A DNA stretch of 17,172 nt from JAZDOK01 sp043798715 (GTDB lineage: Bacteria; Vulcanimicrobiota; JAZDOK01). The notes below the pieces were generated by a model, which did no database searches, was not told the origin of the DNA, and saw nothing but the letters and a program-made list of their open reading frames with translations. Made by a program: the position numbers and the translations under genes. Shown here piece after piece: positions 1 to 7,002 of the stretch (positions within the stretch are counted from its first letter, which is position 1; the number at the start of each line of letters is the position of its first letter). The stretch spans positions 1-17,172 of the forward strand of contig JAZDOK010000035.1 of assembly GCA_043798715.1 (NCBI GenBank). The letters are read 5' to 3'.

Positions 1-2
1 CG

Positions 3-950
3 AGCAAGGGGGCCCTTCTGGAGATACAGAGCCTGATCGAGCGGGACGCCGTTGAAGTGAACCTCCGGGACTTTTTTCCCGTGCTGGTCGAGGCTTTCCG
101 CTGGCAGGGCCGCCTCTACGGTCTTCCAAAAGATTTTACGCCCCTGGTCATGTATTACAACAAGGATATGTTCGACGAAGCGCACCTCGCCTATCCGGAT
201 GAAAGCTGGGACTGGAAGAAATTTCTGGAATCGGCCAGGAAACTTACCCGTGAAAAAGGGAGCCGCGGTTTCAAACAATACGGCTTCGTCCCCAGCTTCG
301 GCTCCCTGCCCAGCTTCGGCTATGAGGCCTTCGTCTTTCAGAACGGGGGTAAATTCCTGAGTGACGACACGAAGAAGTGCATCATGGCGGAGCCGGCCGT
401 GTATGAGGCCATCCAGTTTTACTCCGACCTCTCCAACAAGGAACACGTGGCGCCGAGCAACCTGGAAGCGAAGGACTCCCCGCTGGGTCTCAACACCGGA
501 GGCTCCGCCATGATGCTCGCCGGAAGATGGGTGGTCCCGGACTTAAGGCGCATCAAGCGCTTCACCTGGGACGTGGCGCCCATCCCCCACGGCAAGGAGA
601 GGGCCACGCTCCTCTACACCGTCGCCTACAGCATCGCCAGCGGGTGCAAAAATCCCGAGGAAGCCTGGAAACTGGTCAAATTTCTCACGGGCCCCAAGGG
701 CCAGACCTTGAACTCCAGCATGGGGCTGGCCGTCCCGACCCGGAGTTCCATCGCCGAGAAAGTGCTCCTTCAGGATCCCCTCCCTCCCCGGAACAACAGG
801 GTTTACCTGGATTCCATTAAATACGGACGTTTTCTGCCGTACAACCTTCACTGGAATGAAATACAGCAGATCGTCAACTCCCGCCTGGAGACTGTTTTCA
901 ACGGCGAAAAGGAGCCCGGCAAGCCTGCGAGGAAATTACTGAGGAAGTAA
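3..950 (+). CDS. ABC transporter extracellular solute-binding protein, family 1 (5' end outside window)
   Basis: This is the C-terminal part of a carbohydrate-type solute-binding protein, which captures substrate outside the membrane for the two permeases encoded downstream. The frame is open to the left edge of the window (codons run from base 3), so the GTG at 57 is an internal valine and the signal peptide lies upstream. About 315 residues are visible; family members are usually 400-450 residues. Family-typical stretches are RLYGLPKDFTPLVMYYNKD, the following W-D-W-K-K-F helix region, and the late GLAVPTRSS segment near the hinge. LOG and permease genes follow on the same strand, which supports one operon. 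The substrate cannot be read from sequence; the family mostly binds mono- or oligosaccharides or glycerol phosphates. The class is confident, the ligand unknown. Confidence 0.9.
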   Translation, partial: SKGALLEIQSLIERDAVEVNLRDFFPVLVEAFRWQGRLYGLPKDFTPLVMYYNKDMFDEAHLAYPDESWDWKKFLESARKLTREKGSRGFKQYGFVPSFGSLPSFGYEAFVFQNGGKFLSDDTKKCIMAEPAVYEAIQFYSDLSNKEHVAPSNLEAKDSPLGLNTGGSAMMLAGRWVVPDLRRIKRFTWDVAPIPHGKERATLLYTVAYSIASGCKNPEEAWKLVKFLTGPKGQTLNSSMGLAVPTRSSIAEKVLLQDPLPPRNNRVYLDSIKYGRFLPYNLHWNEIQQIVNSRLETVFNGEKEPGKPARKLLRK

Positions 951-992
951 ATCAGATTCTTAAATCAGATAAATGACGAAACGAGAGTAATT

Positions 993-1811
993 ATGTCAGT
1001 ATCCGAGAGAGATTTTTTAAGAAGAAGCGAAGAATTCAGCCGGGAGACCTGGCGCATCTTCAGGATCATGTCCGAGTTCGTGGATGGTTTCGAGGCCTTG
1101 CAGGATGCATATCCGGCGGTTTCCTGCTTCGGCTCCGCCAGGATAAGCCACCACCACCACTACTACAAGATGGCGATCGAAGTTGCCAAGGAAGTGGCCA
1201 AGGCCGGATTCACCGTCATGACCGGGGGAGGCCCCGGAATGATGGAAGCAGCCAACAAGGGGGCCACCCTGGCCGGCGGCAGGTCCGTGGGCCTTAACAT
1301 CACCCTCCCGGACGAACAGCTTCCCAACAAGTACCAGAGCAAAAAAATGATGTTTCACTACTTCTTCGTCCGCAAGGTCATGTTTGTCAAGTACGCCATC
1401 GCCTTCATCATTTTCCCCGGCGGCTTCGGGACGCTGGACGAATTCTTCGAGGCCCTGACTCTCATCCAGACTCAGAAGATCGCCGACTTTCCTCTCATTC
1501 TTATTGGGCGGGAATTCTGGGGAGGCATGATAGACTGGATTAAGAAAGTAATGTTGAGAAAACACAAGACCATATCCTCGGAGGACCTGAAACACATCTT
1601 CATCACCGACGACCCCGCCGAGGCGGTCCGCATCGTCAAGAAAGCCTGGGAGATTCAGCGGCAGAACGGGCATAAAAATGGTAATCCGTGTGAAGAATGC
1701 CCTGTCGAGCTGCAGGCAATAAAGAAGACCGGGGCGAAAAAGAGCAGTAGAAATAAAGCCGGGGTCTCGAAAAAACGTGGCCGGCAGGCCCGGAAGGCCT
1801 TGAACGACTGA
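993..1811 (+). CDS. LOG-family nucleotide phosphoribohydrolase (TIGR00730-type Rossmann-fold protein)
   Basis: This 272-residue cytoplasmic protein belongs to the family formerly called lysine decarboxylase-like, whose characterised members cleave the N-glycosidic bond of nucleoside 5'-monophosphates (for example cytokinin riboside monophosphates). Visible motifs are GGGPGMMEA at residues 78-86 and the signature PGGFGTLDE at 142-150 with its catalytic glutamate E150. The segment FFVRKVMFVKYA before the signature is typical of the longer LOG subfamily. Residues after about 230 form a lysine- and arginine-rich tail beyond the usual fold. Four histidines in a row occur near residue 52. The gene lies 42 bp after the solute-binding protein and 20 bp before the first permease, so it is probably co-transcribed with the importer although it is not a transport component. 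Family is confident; the physiological nucleotide is unknown. Confidence 0.9.
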   Translation: MSVSERDFLRRSEEFSRETWRIFRIMSEFVDGFEALQDAYPAVSCFGSARISHHHHYYKMAIEVAKEVAKAGFTVMTGGGPGMMEAANKGATLAGGRSVGLNITLPDEQLPNKYQSKKMMFHYFFVRKVMFVKYAIAFIIFPGGFGTLDEFFEALTLIQTQKIADFPLILIGREFWGGMIDWIKKVMLRKHKTISSEDLKHIFITDDPAEAVRIVKKAWEIQRQNGHKNGNPCEECPVELQAIKKTGAKKSSRNKAGVSKKRGRQARKALND

Positions 1812-1831
1812 AGTCGGAAAGGAGCAGACGG

Positions 1832-2734
1832 ATGGCCTCCAGGATGGCCCGAAAAGAAGCCTTGATGGGCTTTCTCACCATAAGCCCGTGGCTCGCCGGA
1901 TTTCTCCTTTTTACTATCGGGCCCATAATCGCCTCCATGTTTATCAGCTTCACCAACTGGGACCTGGTGACTCACCCCCAATGGGTGGGCCTGGACAACT
2001 ATGTCCGCCTCATCAGGGATGATCCCCTGTTCTGGCAGTCCCTCAAGGTTACACTCTACTTCGCCATCCTGAGTCTGCCCCTGGGCCTCATCGCCTCCCT
2101 GGCCGTGGCCATCCTCATGAACCAGAACGTGAAAGGCATTTTCTGGTTCCGCACCATCTACTATCTCCCGGCGGTCATGCCCGCCGTCGCCGCCGCCATT
2201 CTCTGGCGCTGGATCTTCAACAACGACTTCGGCATACTTAACGTCCTGCTGAGATTCCTGGGGCTTCAGGGCCTGCACTGGCTGACCGATCCCCGCTGGG
2301 TGGTCCCCGCCTTCGTAATCATGGGCCTCTGGAGCGTCGGAGGCGGCATGCTCATCTACCTGGCCGGCCTTCAGGGCATCCCCACCCAGCTCTACGAGGC
2401 GGCCGATCTCGACGGCGCCGGCTCCTGGAAAAAGTTTCTCAACGTGACGCTCCCCATGATGTCCCCTGTAATCCTGTATAACCTGATCATGGGCATCATC
2501 GGCTCCTTCCAGGCCGGATTCACCACCTCCTACATCATGACCTCGGGAGGCCCCAACAACGCCAGTATGTTCTATGTCCTATATCTCTACATCAACGCCT
2601 TCGAACGATTCAAGATGGGTTACGCCTCGGCGCAGGCCTGGATATTGTTTCTCATCGTCCTCCTCATCACTTTCCTGGTCTTTAAAAAATCGCAGGCCTG
2701 GGTTTATTACGAAGGTTCGGGGAGGACCCGCTAG
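1832..2734 (+). CDS. Carbohydrate ABC transporter permease, MalF/UgpA type
   Basis: This is one of two inner-membrane subunits that form the channel of a sugar-type ABC importer. At 300 residues it has about six hydrophobic segments, beginning with GFLTISPWLAGFLLFTIG near residue 13. The cytoplasmic EAA loop, which docks on the ATPase, is EAADLDGAGSWKKFLNVTLP with E189 and G195 followed by LP. A GGAG-type ribosome-binding site lies about 10 bases before the ATG at 1832. The stop codon is immediately followed by the start of the partner permease, so the two are probably translationally coupled. The family assignment is firm; the substrate is not determinable. Confidence 0.95.
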   Translation: MASRMARKEALMGFLTISPWLAGFLLFTIGPIIASMFISFTNWDLVTHPQWVGLDNYVRLIRDDPLFWQSLKVTLYFAILSLPLGLIASLAVAILMNQNVKGIFWFRTIYYLPAVMPAVAAAILWRWIFNNDFGILNVLLRFLGLQGLHWLTDPRWVVPAFVIMGLWSVGGGMLIYLAGLQGIPTQLYEAADLDGAGSWKKFLNVTLPMMSPVILYNLIMGIIGSFQAGFTTSYIMTSGGPNNASMFYVLYLYINAFERFKMGYASAQAWILFLIVLLITFLVFKKSQAWVYYEGSGRTR

Positions 2735-3589
2735 ATGGAATTTTTCCGCCGGAAATCCGTCCAGACCTTTATCGGTAAGTTGATCACCTTCGTCATTCTG
2801 ACTGGCGGGGCCATCGTCATTCTGATTCCCTTTGCCTGGATGCTGTCAACTTCGCTGAAGCCGGCCGAAGACGTATGGCTGCTTCCGCCCCAGTGGATAC
2901 CCAAGGAGCTGCACTGGGAAAACTTTGCCAACGCCCTGACCATAATGCCCTTCCTGCGCTACACGGTCAACACATTAATTATCACCACCGCCTGCATCAT
3001 CGGCACCCTCCTTTCGGCCTCCCTGGTGGCCTACGGATTTGCCCGCCTGCGTTTCCCCGGGAGGGACATCCTCTTTTTCCTGCTTCTTGCCACCATGATG
3101 ATTCCCGGGCAGGTAACCCTCATCCCGACCTTCATACTTTTCAAGTACCTGGGATGGGTGGATTCCTTTCTGCCCCTCACGGTGCCGGCCTTCCTGGGCG
3201 GGGGCGCCTTCGCCGTTTTCATGCTGCGGCAGTTCTTCATGACGATCCCCATGGAACTGGACGAGGCGGCCACCATTGACGGGTGCAGTCCCCTGGGAAT
3301 CTACTGGAGAATTTTTCTCCCCCTCTCAAAGCCGGCCCTGGGCACCCTGGCCATCTTCGTCTTCATGGGCTGCTGGAATGATTTCCTCGGGCCTCTCATC
3401 TACATCAACTCCATGGACAAATGGACGATCACCCTGGGCCTCAACGCTTTTATGAGCCAGACCGGCGGAATCGAATGGAACCTTATGATGGCGTCCTCGC
3501 TGGTCTTCCTCATCCCCTGCCTGGTCATCTTCTTCCTCGCCCAGAAGGCCTTCATCCAGGGCATCGTCGTAAGCGGCGTCAAAGGCTGA
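2735..3589 (+). CDS. Carbohydrate ABC transporter permease, MalG/UgpE type
   Basis: This is the second membrane subunit of the importer: 284 residues with six predicted hydrophobic segments. Its N-terminus has the family pattern of a first helix followed by WMLSTSLKPAEDVW and a periplasmic PPQWIPKELHWENF stretch. The EAA loop is EAATIDGCSPLGIYWRIFLP, with E177 contacting the ATPase by family analogy. The start codon follows the preceding stop directly, and a GGGGAGG ribosome-binding sequence sits within the end of the upstream gene. No ATPase gene follows; the operon ends 21 bases later in a strong hairpin. A shared ATPase of the MsiK/UgpC type elsewhere, or one upstream of the window, is inferred. 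Confidence 0.95.
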   Translation: MEFFRRKSVQTFIGKLITFVILTGGAIVILIPFAWMLSTSLKPAEDVWLLPPQWIPKELHWENFANALTIMPFLRYTVNTLIITTACIIGTLLSASLVAYGFARLRFPGRDILFFLLLATMMIPGQVTLIPTFILFKYLGWVDSFLPLTVPAFLGGGAFAVFMLRQFFMTIPMELDEAATIDGCSPLGIYWRIFLPLSKPALGTLAIFVFMGCWNDFLGPLIYINSMDKWTITLGLNAFMSQTGGIEWNLMMASSLVFLIPCLVIFFLAQKAFIQGIVVSGVKG

Positions 3590-3610
3590 CCGGCGCCTGT
3601 TCCCCGCTAC

Positions 3611-3649
3611 AAAAAAGCCCCCCCCGCCGACGGCGGGGGGGGCTTTTTT
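3611..3649. terminator. Bidirectional intrinsic terminator between convergent genes
   Basis: The sequence is a perfect inverted repeat: six A, then G, eight C, GCCG, a single central A, CGGC, eight G, C and six T. The 19-bp arms are perfectly complementary, and in RNA the loop would be the central three bases. The hairpin lies 21 bases after the permease stop and 20 bases from the sigma factor stop on the other strand. Because the A tract becomes a U tract on the opposite strand, it should terminate transcription from both sides. Confidence 0.95.
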
Positions 3650-3669
3650 ATCTCATGAATGCTGCAAAA

Positions 3670-4326
3670 CTACATGGTTTTCTCGCCGAGCGTCTTCTCT
3701 ATCTTTCTCTTGACTCTCTGGAGGGCATTATCAATGGATTTGACATGGCGTTTCAGATCCCGGGCCATCTCCTGGTAGGATTTCCCATCCAGGTATGAGT
3801 GCAGGACCTGCTCCTCCAACTCGCTCAGGTTCTTTTTGATTTTTTCCCGAAGGTCGTCGGAGAGTTCATGATTTATGAAGACCTCCTCGGGATCCGTCAC
3901 TTTCGTGCCTGAGAGGATGTCCAGCATCGTGCGGTCGGAATCCTCATCGTAGATGGGCTTGTTCAATGAAATATAGGAATTGAGCGGGATGTGTTTCTGG
4001 CGCGTGGCCGTCTTGATGGCGGTAATGATTTGCCTGGTGATGCACAGCTCCGCAAAAGCCCTGAAAGTGGAGAGCTTATCGGCCTTGAAATCCCGGATGG
4101 CTTTGTAAAGGCCGATCATGCCTTCCTGGATAATATCCTCCCGGTCGGCCCCGACCAGGAAGTATGACTTGGCCTTCACCCGAACGAAATTCTTATACTT
4201 GTTGATGAGATATTCCGTCGCTATCTCATCGCCGTTCTTCGCAAGATTGACAACCGCCTCGTCTGTCTCCTGCTGGTAGGTCGCAAGATAATTCGGTTGC
4301 AGCTTCAACAATTCACTAGCCTCCAT
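3670..4326 (-). CDS. sigH: RNA polymerase sigma factor, SigH (sigma-30) type
   Basis: This is a 218-residue sigma-70-family factor closely colinear with Bacillus SigH, which directs RNA polymerase to early stationary-phase and sporulation promoters. Region 2 contains GADREDIIQEGMIGLYKAIR (core binding and -10 recognition), followed by ELCITRQIITAIKTATRQ and KHIPLNSYISL. Region 4 contains LDGKSYQEMARDLKRHVKSI and DNALQRVKRKI, the helix-turn-helix for the -35 element. The length equals that of the Bacillus protein as I recall it. The ATG at 4326 has no good ribosome-binding site, but GGAGG inside the first codons lies 8 bases before an in-frame TTG at 4311, giving a product starting MLKLQPNYLATY. 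Sporulation itself cannot be inferred; SigH orthologues also occur in non-sporulating lineages. Confidence 0.93.
   Translation of the reverse strand: MEASELLKLQPNYLATYQQETDEAVVNLAKNGDEIATEYLINKYKNFVRVKAKSYFLVGADREDIIQEGMIGLYKAIRDFKADKLSTFRAFAELCITRQIITAIKTATRQKHIPLNSYISLNKPIYDEDSDRTMLDILSGTKVTDPEEVFINHELSDDLREKIKKNLSELEEQVLHSYLDGKSYQEMARDLKRHVKSIDNALQRVKRKIEKTLGEKTM
4320..4324 (-). promoter_or_regulatory. Ribosome-binding site suggesting a TTG start for sigH
   Basis: On the minus strand the sequence reads ATGGAGGCTAGTGAATTG. The GGAGG overlaps the apparent ATG start and sits 8 bases upstream of the in-frame TTG at 4311-4309. Upstream of the ATG there is no purine-rich match. Translation from TTG would shorten the protein by five residues, all outside conserved region 2. 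Confidence 0.6.
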
Positions 4327-4363
4327 GGGCGGAATAAAAATAATGAGGACCCAACAAGACTAC

Positions 4364-4392
4364 ATTATAGGAGCCTTTCGGCAGGAAGTCAA
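4364..4392 (-). promoter_or_regulatory. Sigma-70/SigA-type promoter of sigH
   Basis: Reading the minus strand, TTGACT (4392-4387) is followed by a 17-base spacer and a perfect TATAAT (4369-4364). This is one mismatch from full consensus with optimal spacing. Transcription would start near 4357, giving a leader of about 30-50 bases before sigH. In Bacillus sigH is likewise read by the housekeeping factor. Confidence 0.85.
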
Positions 4393-4494
4393 GCGTTTAT
4401 TGACATCGGGGGCAATAAATCGAAGTAAAACATGGAAGTTTATTTCCCGGATTCCAGGAAATCACCTCCCCGAAGGAGAAAAACTCTGGGATAA

Positions 4495-4523
4495 TTGATT
4501 CGGCGGCAGAAGGACCCTGTAAT
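4495..4523 (+). promoter_or_regulatory. Probable promoter of the S9 peptidase gene
   Basis: TTGATT (4495-4500), a 17-base spacer and TGTAAT (4518-4523) lie just upstream of the peptidase gene. The match is four of six at -35 and five of six at -10 with optimal spacing. Transcription would begin around 4530, and the ribosome-binding purines at 4535-4541 would sit in the short leader. Confidence 0.6.
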
Positions 4524-4547
4524 TCGTCATAAAAAGAGAGGTTAGAG

Positions 4548-6983
4548 TTGAAGCTGAGAACCGTTCCGTTAATCTTCCTGCTCTTTGTACAATGGCTGTT
4601 CCCTGGCAGCGCGGCAGCGGCCCGGGCGGAAGAGAATCTACCTGCCCTCAGTCTTAAGGAATTCCTCTCCATCCGCTACCCCCTGGATCTTTTGCTCTCC
4701 CCCGACGGGACAAAGGCCGTTTTTACCGTCACCTGGACCGACTTTAAAAAAAACCAATATGAGGAACACATCTTCCTGGCGGGCTCTGCCGGGATAACGA
4801 GACAAATTACCTTCGGCCCCGGCCAGGACCGCACCCCGCGCTGGTCACCTGATGGGAGGAGCCTGGCCTTCCTCTCAAAACGCGCCTGCGAAAAAGAGCC
4901 GGATGAAATAAAGTTTCAAATACACATCCTGCCCCTCTCAAACGGAGAGGGTAGGCGCCTGACCGACGCACCCCGGGGAGTTCTTGATTTCTGCTGGTCT
5001 CCCGACGGCCGGTCTCTAATCTACCTCACCGAGGAGCCGGCTCCTGCCGCCGTTGAAAAAGCCCGCGAGATCTCCCTGGATAAATACGACGATGCGATCG
5101 TCCACGACGGGGAGAAATACCGGGGCGAGATCTGGACGATTTCCCTTGACGGAGAGGCCAGCCGGGTTTTCCTGGGCTCCTGCGGTATGGAAAGCCTGGC
5201 CCTTTCCCCTGACGGCGGGAAGGCGGCCTTCACGACCGACCTGACCGGGGACCGGGACGACGTGAGGAAGAGAGACGTCTGGGTTCTTGATCTTAAGACG
5301 GGTAAAGCCCATCAGGTGACCCACCGCCCCGGCATGGAGTGGAATCCACGGTGGTCCCCGGACGGAAAAAAGATCGCCTTCCTCGCATACTTTGAGGCTC
5401 CTGTGGAATACGGGCGGCCCGATATATTCCTGGTCCCTTCCGGGGGAGGAGAGCCGGTGAACATCACCGGCAGGACCGACATCGAGGTGGAAGATTTCCG
5501 CTGGCCCGCGGGAGAAGAAAAAATTTATTTCCGCGGTCTGGTCGGAAGTTCTTCTCACATCTACTCCATAAGCCCGGATGGAAACAATCTTGAGAGACTC
5601 ACTTCCGGGGAAAAAGTTGCAGGGCCATTTGATGCTTCGGATGCGGGACCGGTCCTGGCGTATTTCCAGGAGGATAGCGCCCACGGTCCGGATCTGTTTT
5701 TTAAAGGCCCAAAAGATAAAGATTCTCAAATACTTTCGGATCTCAATCCCCTCCTTAAAAACAGGCGGATTGCCGCACAAAAATCCATAAGATGGAAATC
5801 CAGAGACGGACTTGAAATCGAAGGGGTGCTCACCCTCCCGCCGGGCTTTCAAAAAGGCCGGCCCGTTCCCACCCTGGTCTATCTCCACGGCGGGCCCTAC
5901 GGGGTGGTCCAGAACACCCTGCGGGACAGGAAATTTCAGGTCTGGGCCAATCACGGTTACGCGGTGCTGGCTCCTAACTTCAGGGGAAGCGCCGGTTACG
6001 GTCACAAGTTTGCCACGGCGAACCGCCGGGACCTTGGCGGGAAGGACCTGGAAGACATACTCTCCGGTATCGATTTCCTGGTTGGACAGGGGATCGCAGA
6101 TCCTGATCAACTCGCCTGCACGGGAGGAAGTTACGGCGGATACCTCACCAACTGGCTCATAGCCAGGACGCGGCGGTTCAAGGCGGCCGTCTCGAAGTAC
6201 GGCATCTTCAGCTTTCTCACCGACGTAAGCTGCTCCTCCATGCCCACTTTCGAGCTGGACTATTTCGACAAGTGGTACTGGGAGGAACTTCCGCCCTACC
6301 TTGAGCGTTCGCCAATGAAATACGTTCAGGACATAAGAACCCCGGTGCTGATTTTGCACGGGGAGGAAGACGACAACACTTTTATCGCCAACTCAATCGA
6401 AATGTACACCGCCCTCAAAAAACTTGGCAGGACCGTCGAATTTGTGCGGTATCCCAGGGAGGGACACGGCTTTGAGGAGCCCGTACACCAGGCCGACGCC
6501 ATCGAGCGGTCCCTGGCCTGGGTGAACCGTTACATTTCTCCTGTCAAAGAAATGCCGCTTCGCCGGGTCGGAGAGAAGATTGAACAGGGCTCCTGGCGCC
6601 TGACAATACTGTCGGCCAAAATTGTGCCGGACTATTCAGGGATTCCGGCCGCGGGTAAATTTCTGGAAGTCCACTTCATAATCGAAGACCTGGAGGAGCT
6701 GACGCCCCGCTGGGAGTTAAGAGCCGATAAGGATATCTCTTTTGGTGATTTCGGCGGAATCTTCCAATCTCCGGCCGGAATCGTGCTTAAGTCACTGGGG
6801 ACGACCTCTCTCCTCCGGGGCAAAGAATTCCTCGTCTCTGTAAGCGAGCAGGACGGCGAGAACCGGGCCCTCTCCCTCCGCGTGGCCTTCGATATTCCGC
6901 CCGCGATGACCAGGGGAATTCTGAAGGTGAAAAACCTGCCACCCGTCGAAATAGATCTTCCGGCACTGGAAAAATCTAAATAG
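4548..6983 (+). CDS. Exported S9-family peptidase (prolyl oligopeptidase / acylaminoacyl-peptidase type)
   Basis: This is an 811-residue serine peptidase expected to act outside the cytoplasm on oligopeptides. It starts with TTG at 4548, preceded by AGAGAGG with suitable spacing. The N-terminus is a Sec signal peptide (hydrophobic LIFLLFVQWLF, then AAAARA). Residues about 40-400 form a TolB/WD40-like propeller with at least five SPDG-containing blades. The alpha/beta hydrolase domain begins near 410 and shows the oxyanion HGGPYG at 447, the nucleophile GGSYGG with S528, the acid HGEEDDN with D608 by alignment, and the histidine GHGFEEP with H640. The triad is therefore complete. About 150 residues after 660 form an extra beta-rich C-terminal domain that S9 enzymes normally lack. 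A metallopeptidase lipoprotein gene follows after 19 bases, probably in the same operon. Confidence 0.95.
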   Translation: MKLRTVPLIFLLFVQWLFPGSAAAARAEENLPALSLKEFLSIRYPLDLLLSPDGTKAVFTVTWTDFKKNQYEEHIFLAGSAGITRQITFGPGQDRTPRWSPDGRSLAFLSKRACEKEPDEIKFQIHILPLSNGEGRRLTDAPRGVLDFCWSPDGRSLIYLTEEPAPAAVEKAREISLDKYDDAIVHDGEKYRGEIWTISLDGEASRVFLGSCGMESLALSPDGGKAAFTTDLTGDRDDVRKRDVWVLDLKTGKAHQVTHRPGMEWNPRWSPDGKKIAFLAYFEAPVEYGRPDIFLVPSGGGEPVNITGRTDIEVEDFRWPAGEEKIYFRGLVGSSSHIYSISPDGNNLERLTSGEKVAGPFDASDAGPVLAYFQEDSAHGPDLFFKGPKDKDSQILSDLNPLLKNRRIAAQKSIRWKSRDGLEIEGVLTLPPGFQKGRPVPTLVYLHGGPYGVVQNTLRDRKFQVWANHGYAVLAPNFRGSAGYGHKFATANRRDLGGKDLEDILSGIDFLVGQGIADPDQLACTGGSYGGYLTNWLIARTRRFKAAVSKYGIFSFLTDVSCSSMPTFELDYFDKWYWEELPPYLERSPMKYVQDIRTPVLILHGEEDDNTFIANSIEMYTALKKLGRTVEFVRYPREGHGFEEPVHQADAIERSLAWVNRYISPVKEMPLRRVGEKIEQGSWRLTILSAKIVPDYSGIPAAGKFLEVHFIIEDLEELTPRWELRADKDISFGDFGGIFQSPAGIVLKSLGTTSLLRGKEFLVSVSEQDGENRALSLRVAFDIPPAMTRGILKVKNLPPVEIDLPALEKSK

Positions 6984-7002
6984 AACTAGAGGAGATGAAA
7001 AA

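Noticed and set aside
1150..1167. CAC/TAC triplet run in the LOG gene as a repeat element or tag
   Set aside because: It is a natural His-Tyr stretch within a normal open reading frame at a position where homologues carry variable residues.
1655..2278. A 207-codon minus-strand frame
   Set aside because: It overlaps the end of the LOG gene and the MalF-type permease on the opposite strand and has low-complexity acidic and glycine-rich content typical of a shadow frame.
4400..4430. A perfect TTGACA on the plus strand as a promoter for the S9 peptidase
   Set aside because: No acceptable -10 box lies 16-18 bases downstream; the pair at 4495-4523 is better.
4397..4672. A 91-codon minus-strand frame covering the start of the S9 gene
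   Set aside because: It lies across the sigH and S9 promoters and antisense to the peptidase signal peptide, with no domain features.
5016..6359. A 447-codon open frame on the minus strand
   Set aside because: It lies antisense to the S9 peptidase, whose triad and propeller motifs are on the plus strand; high G+C commonly creates such long antisense frames.
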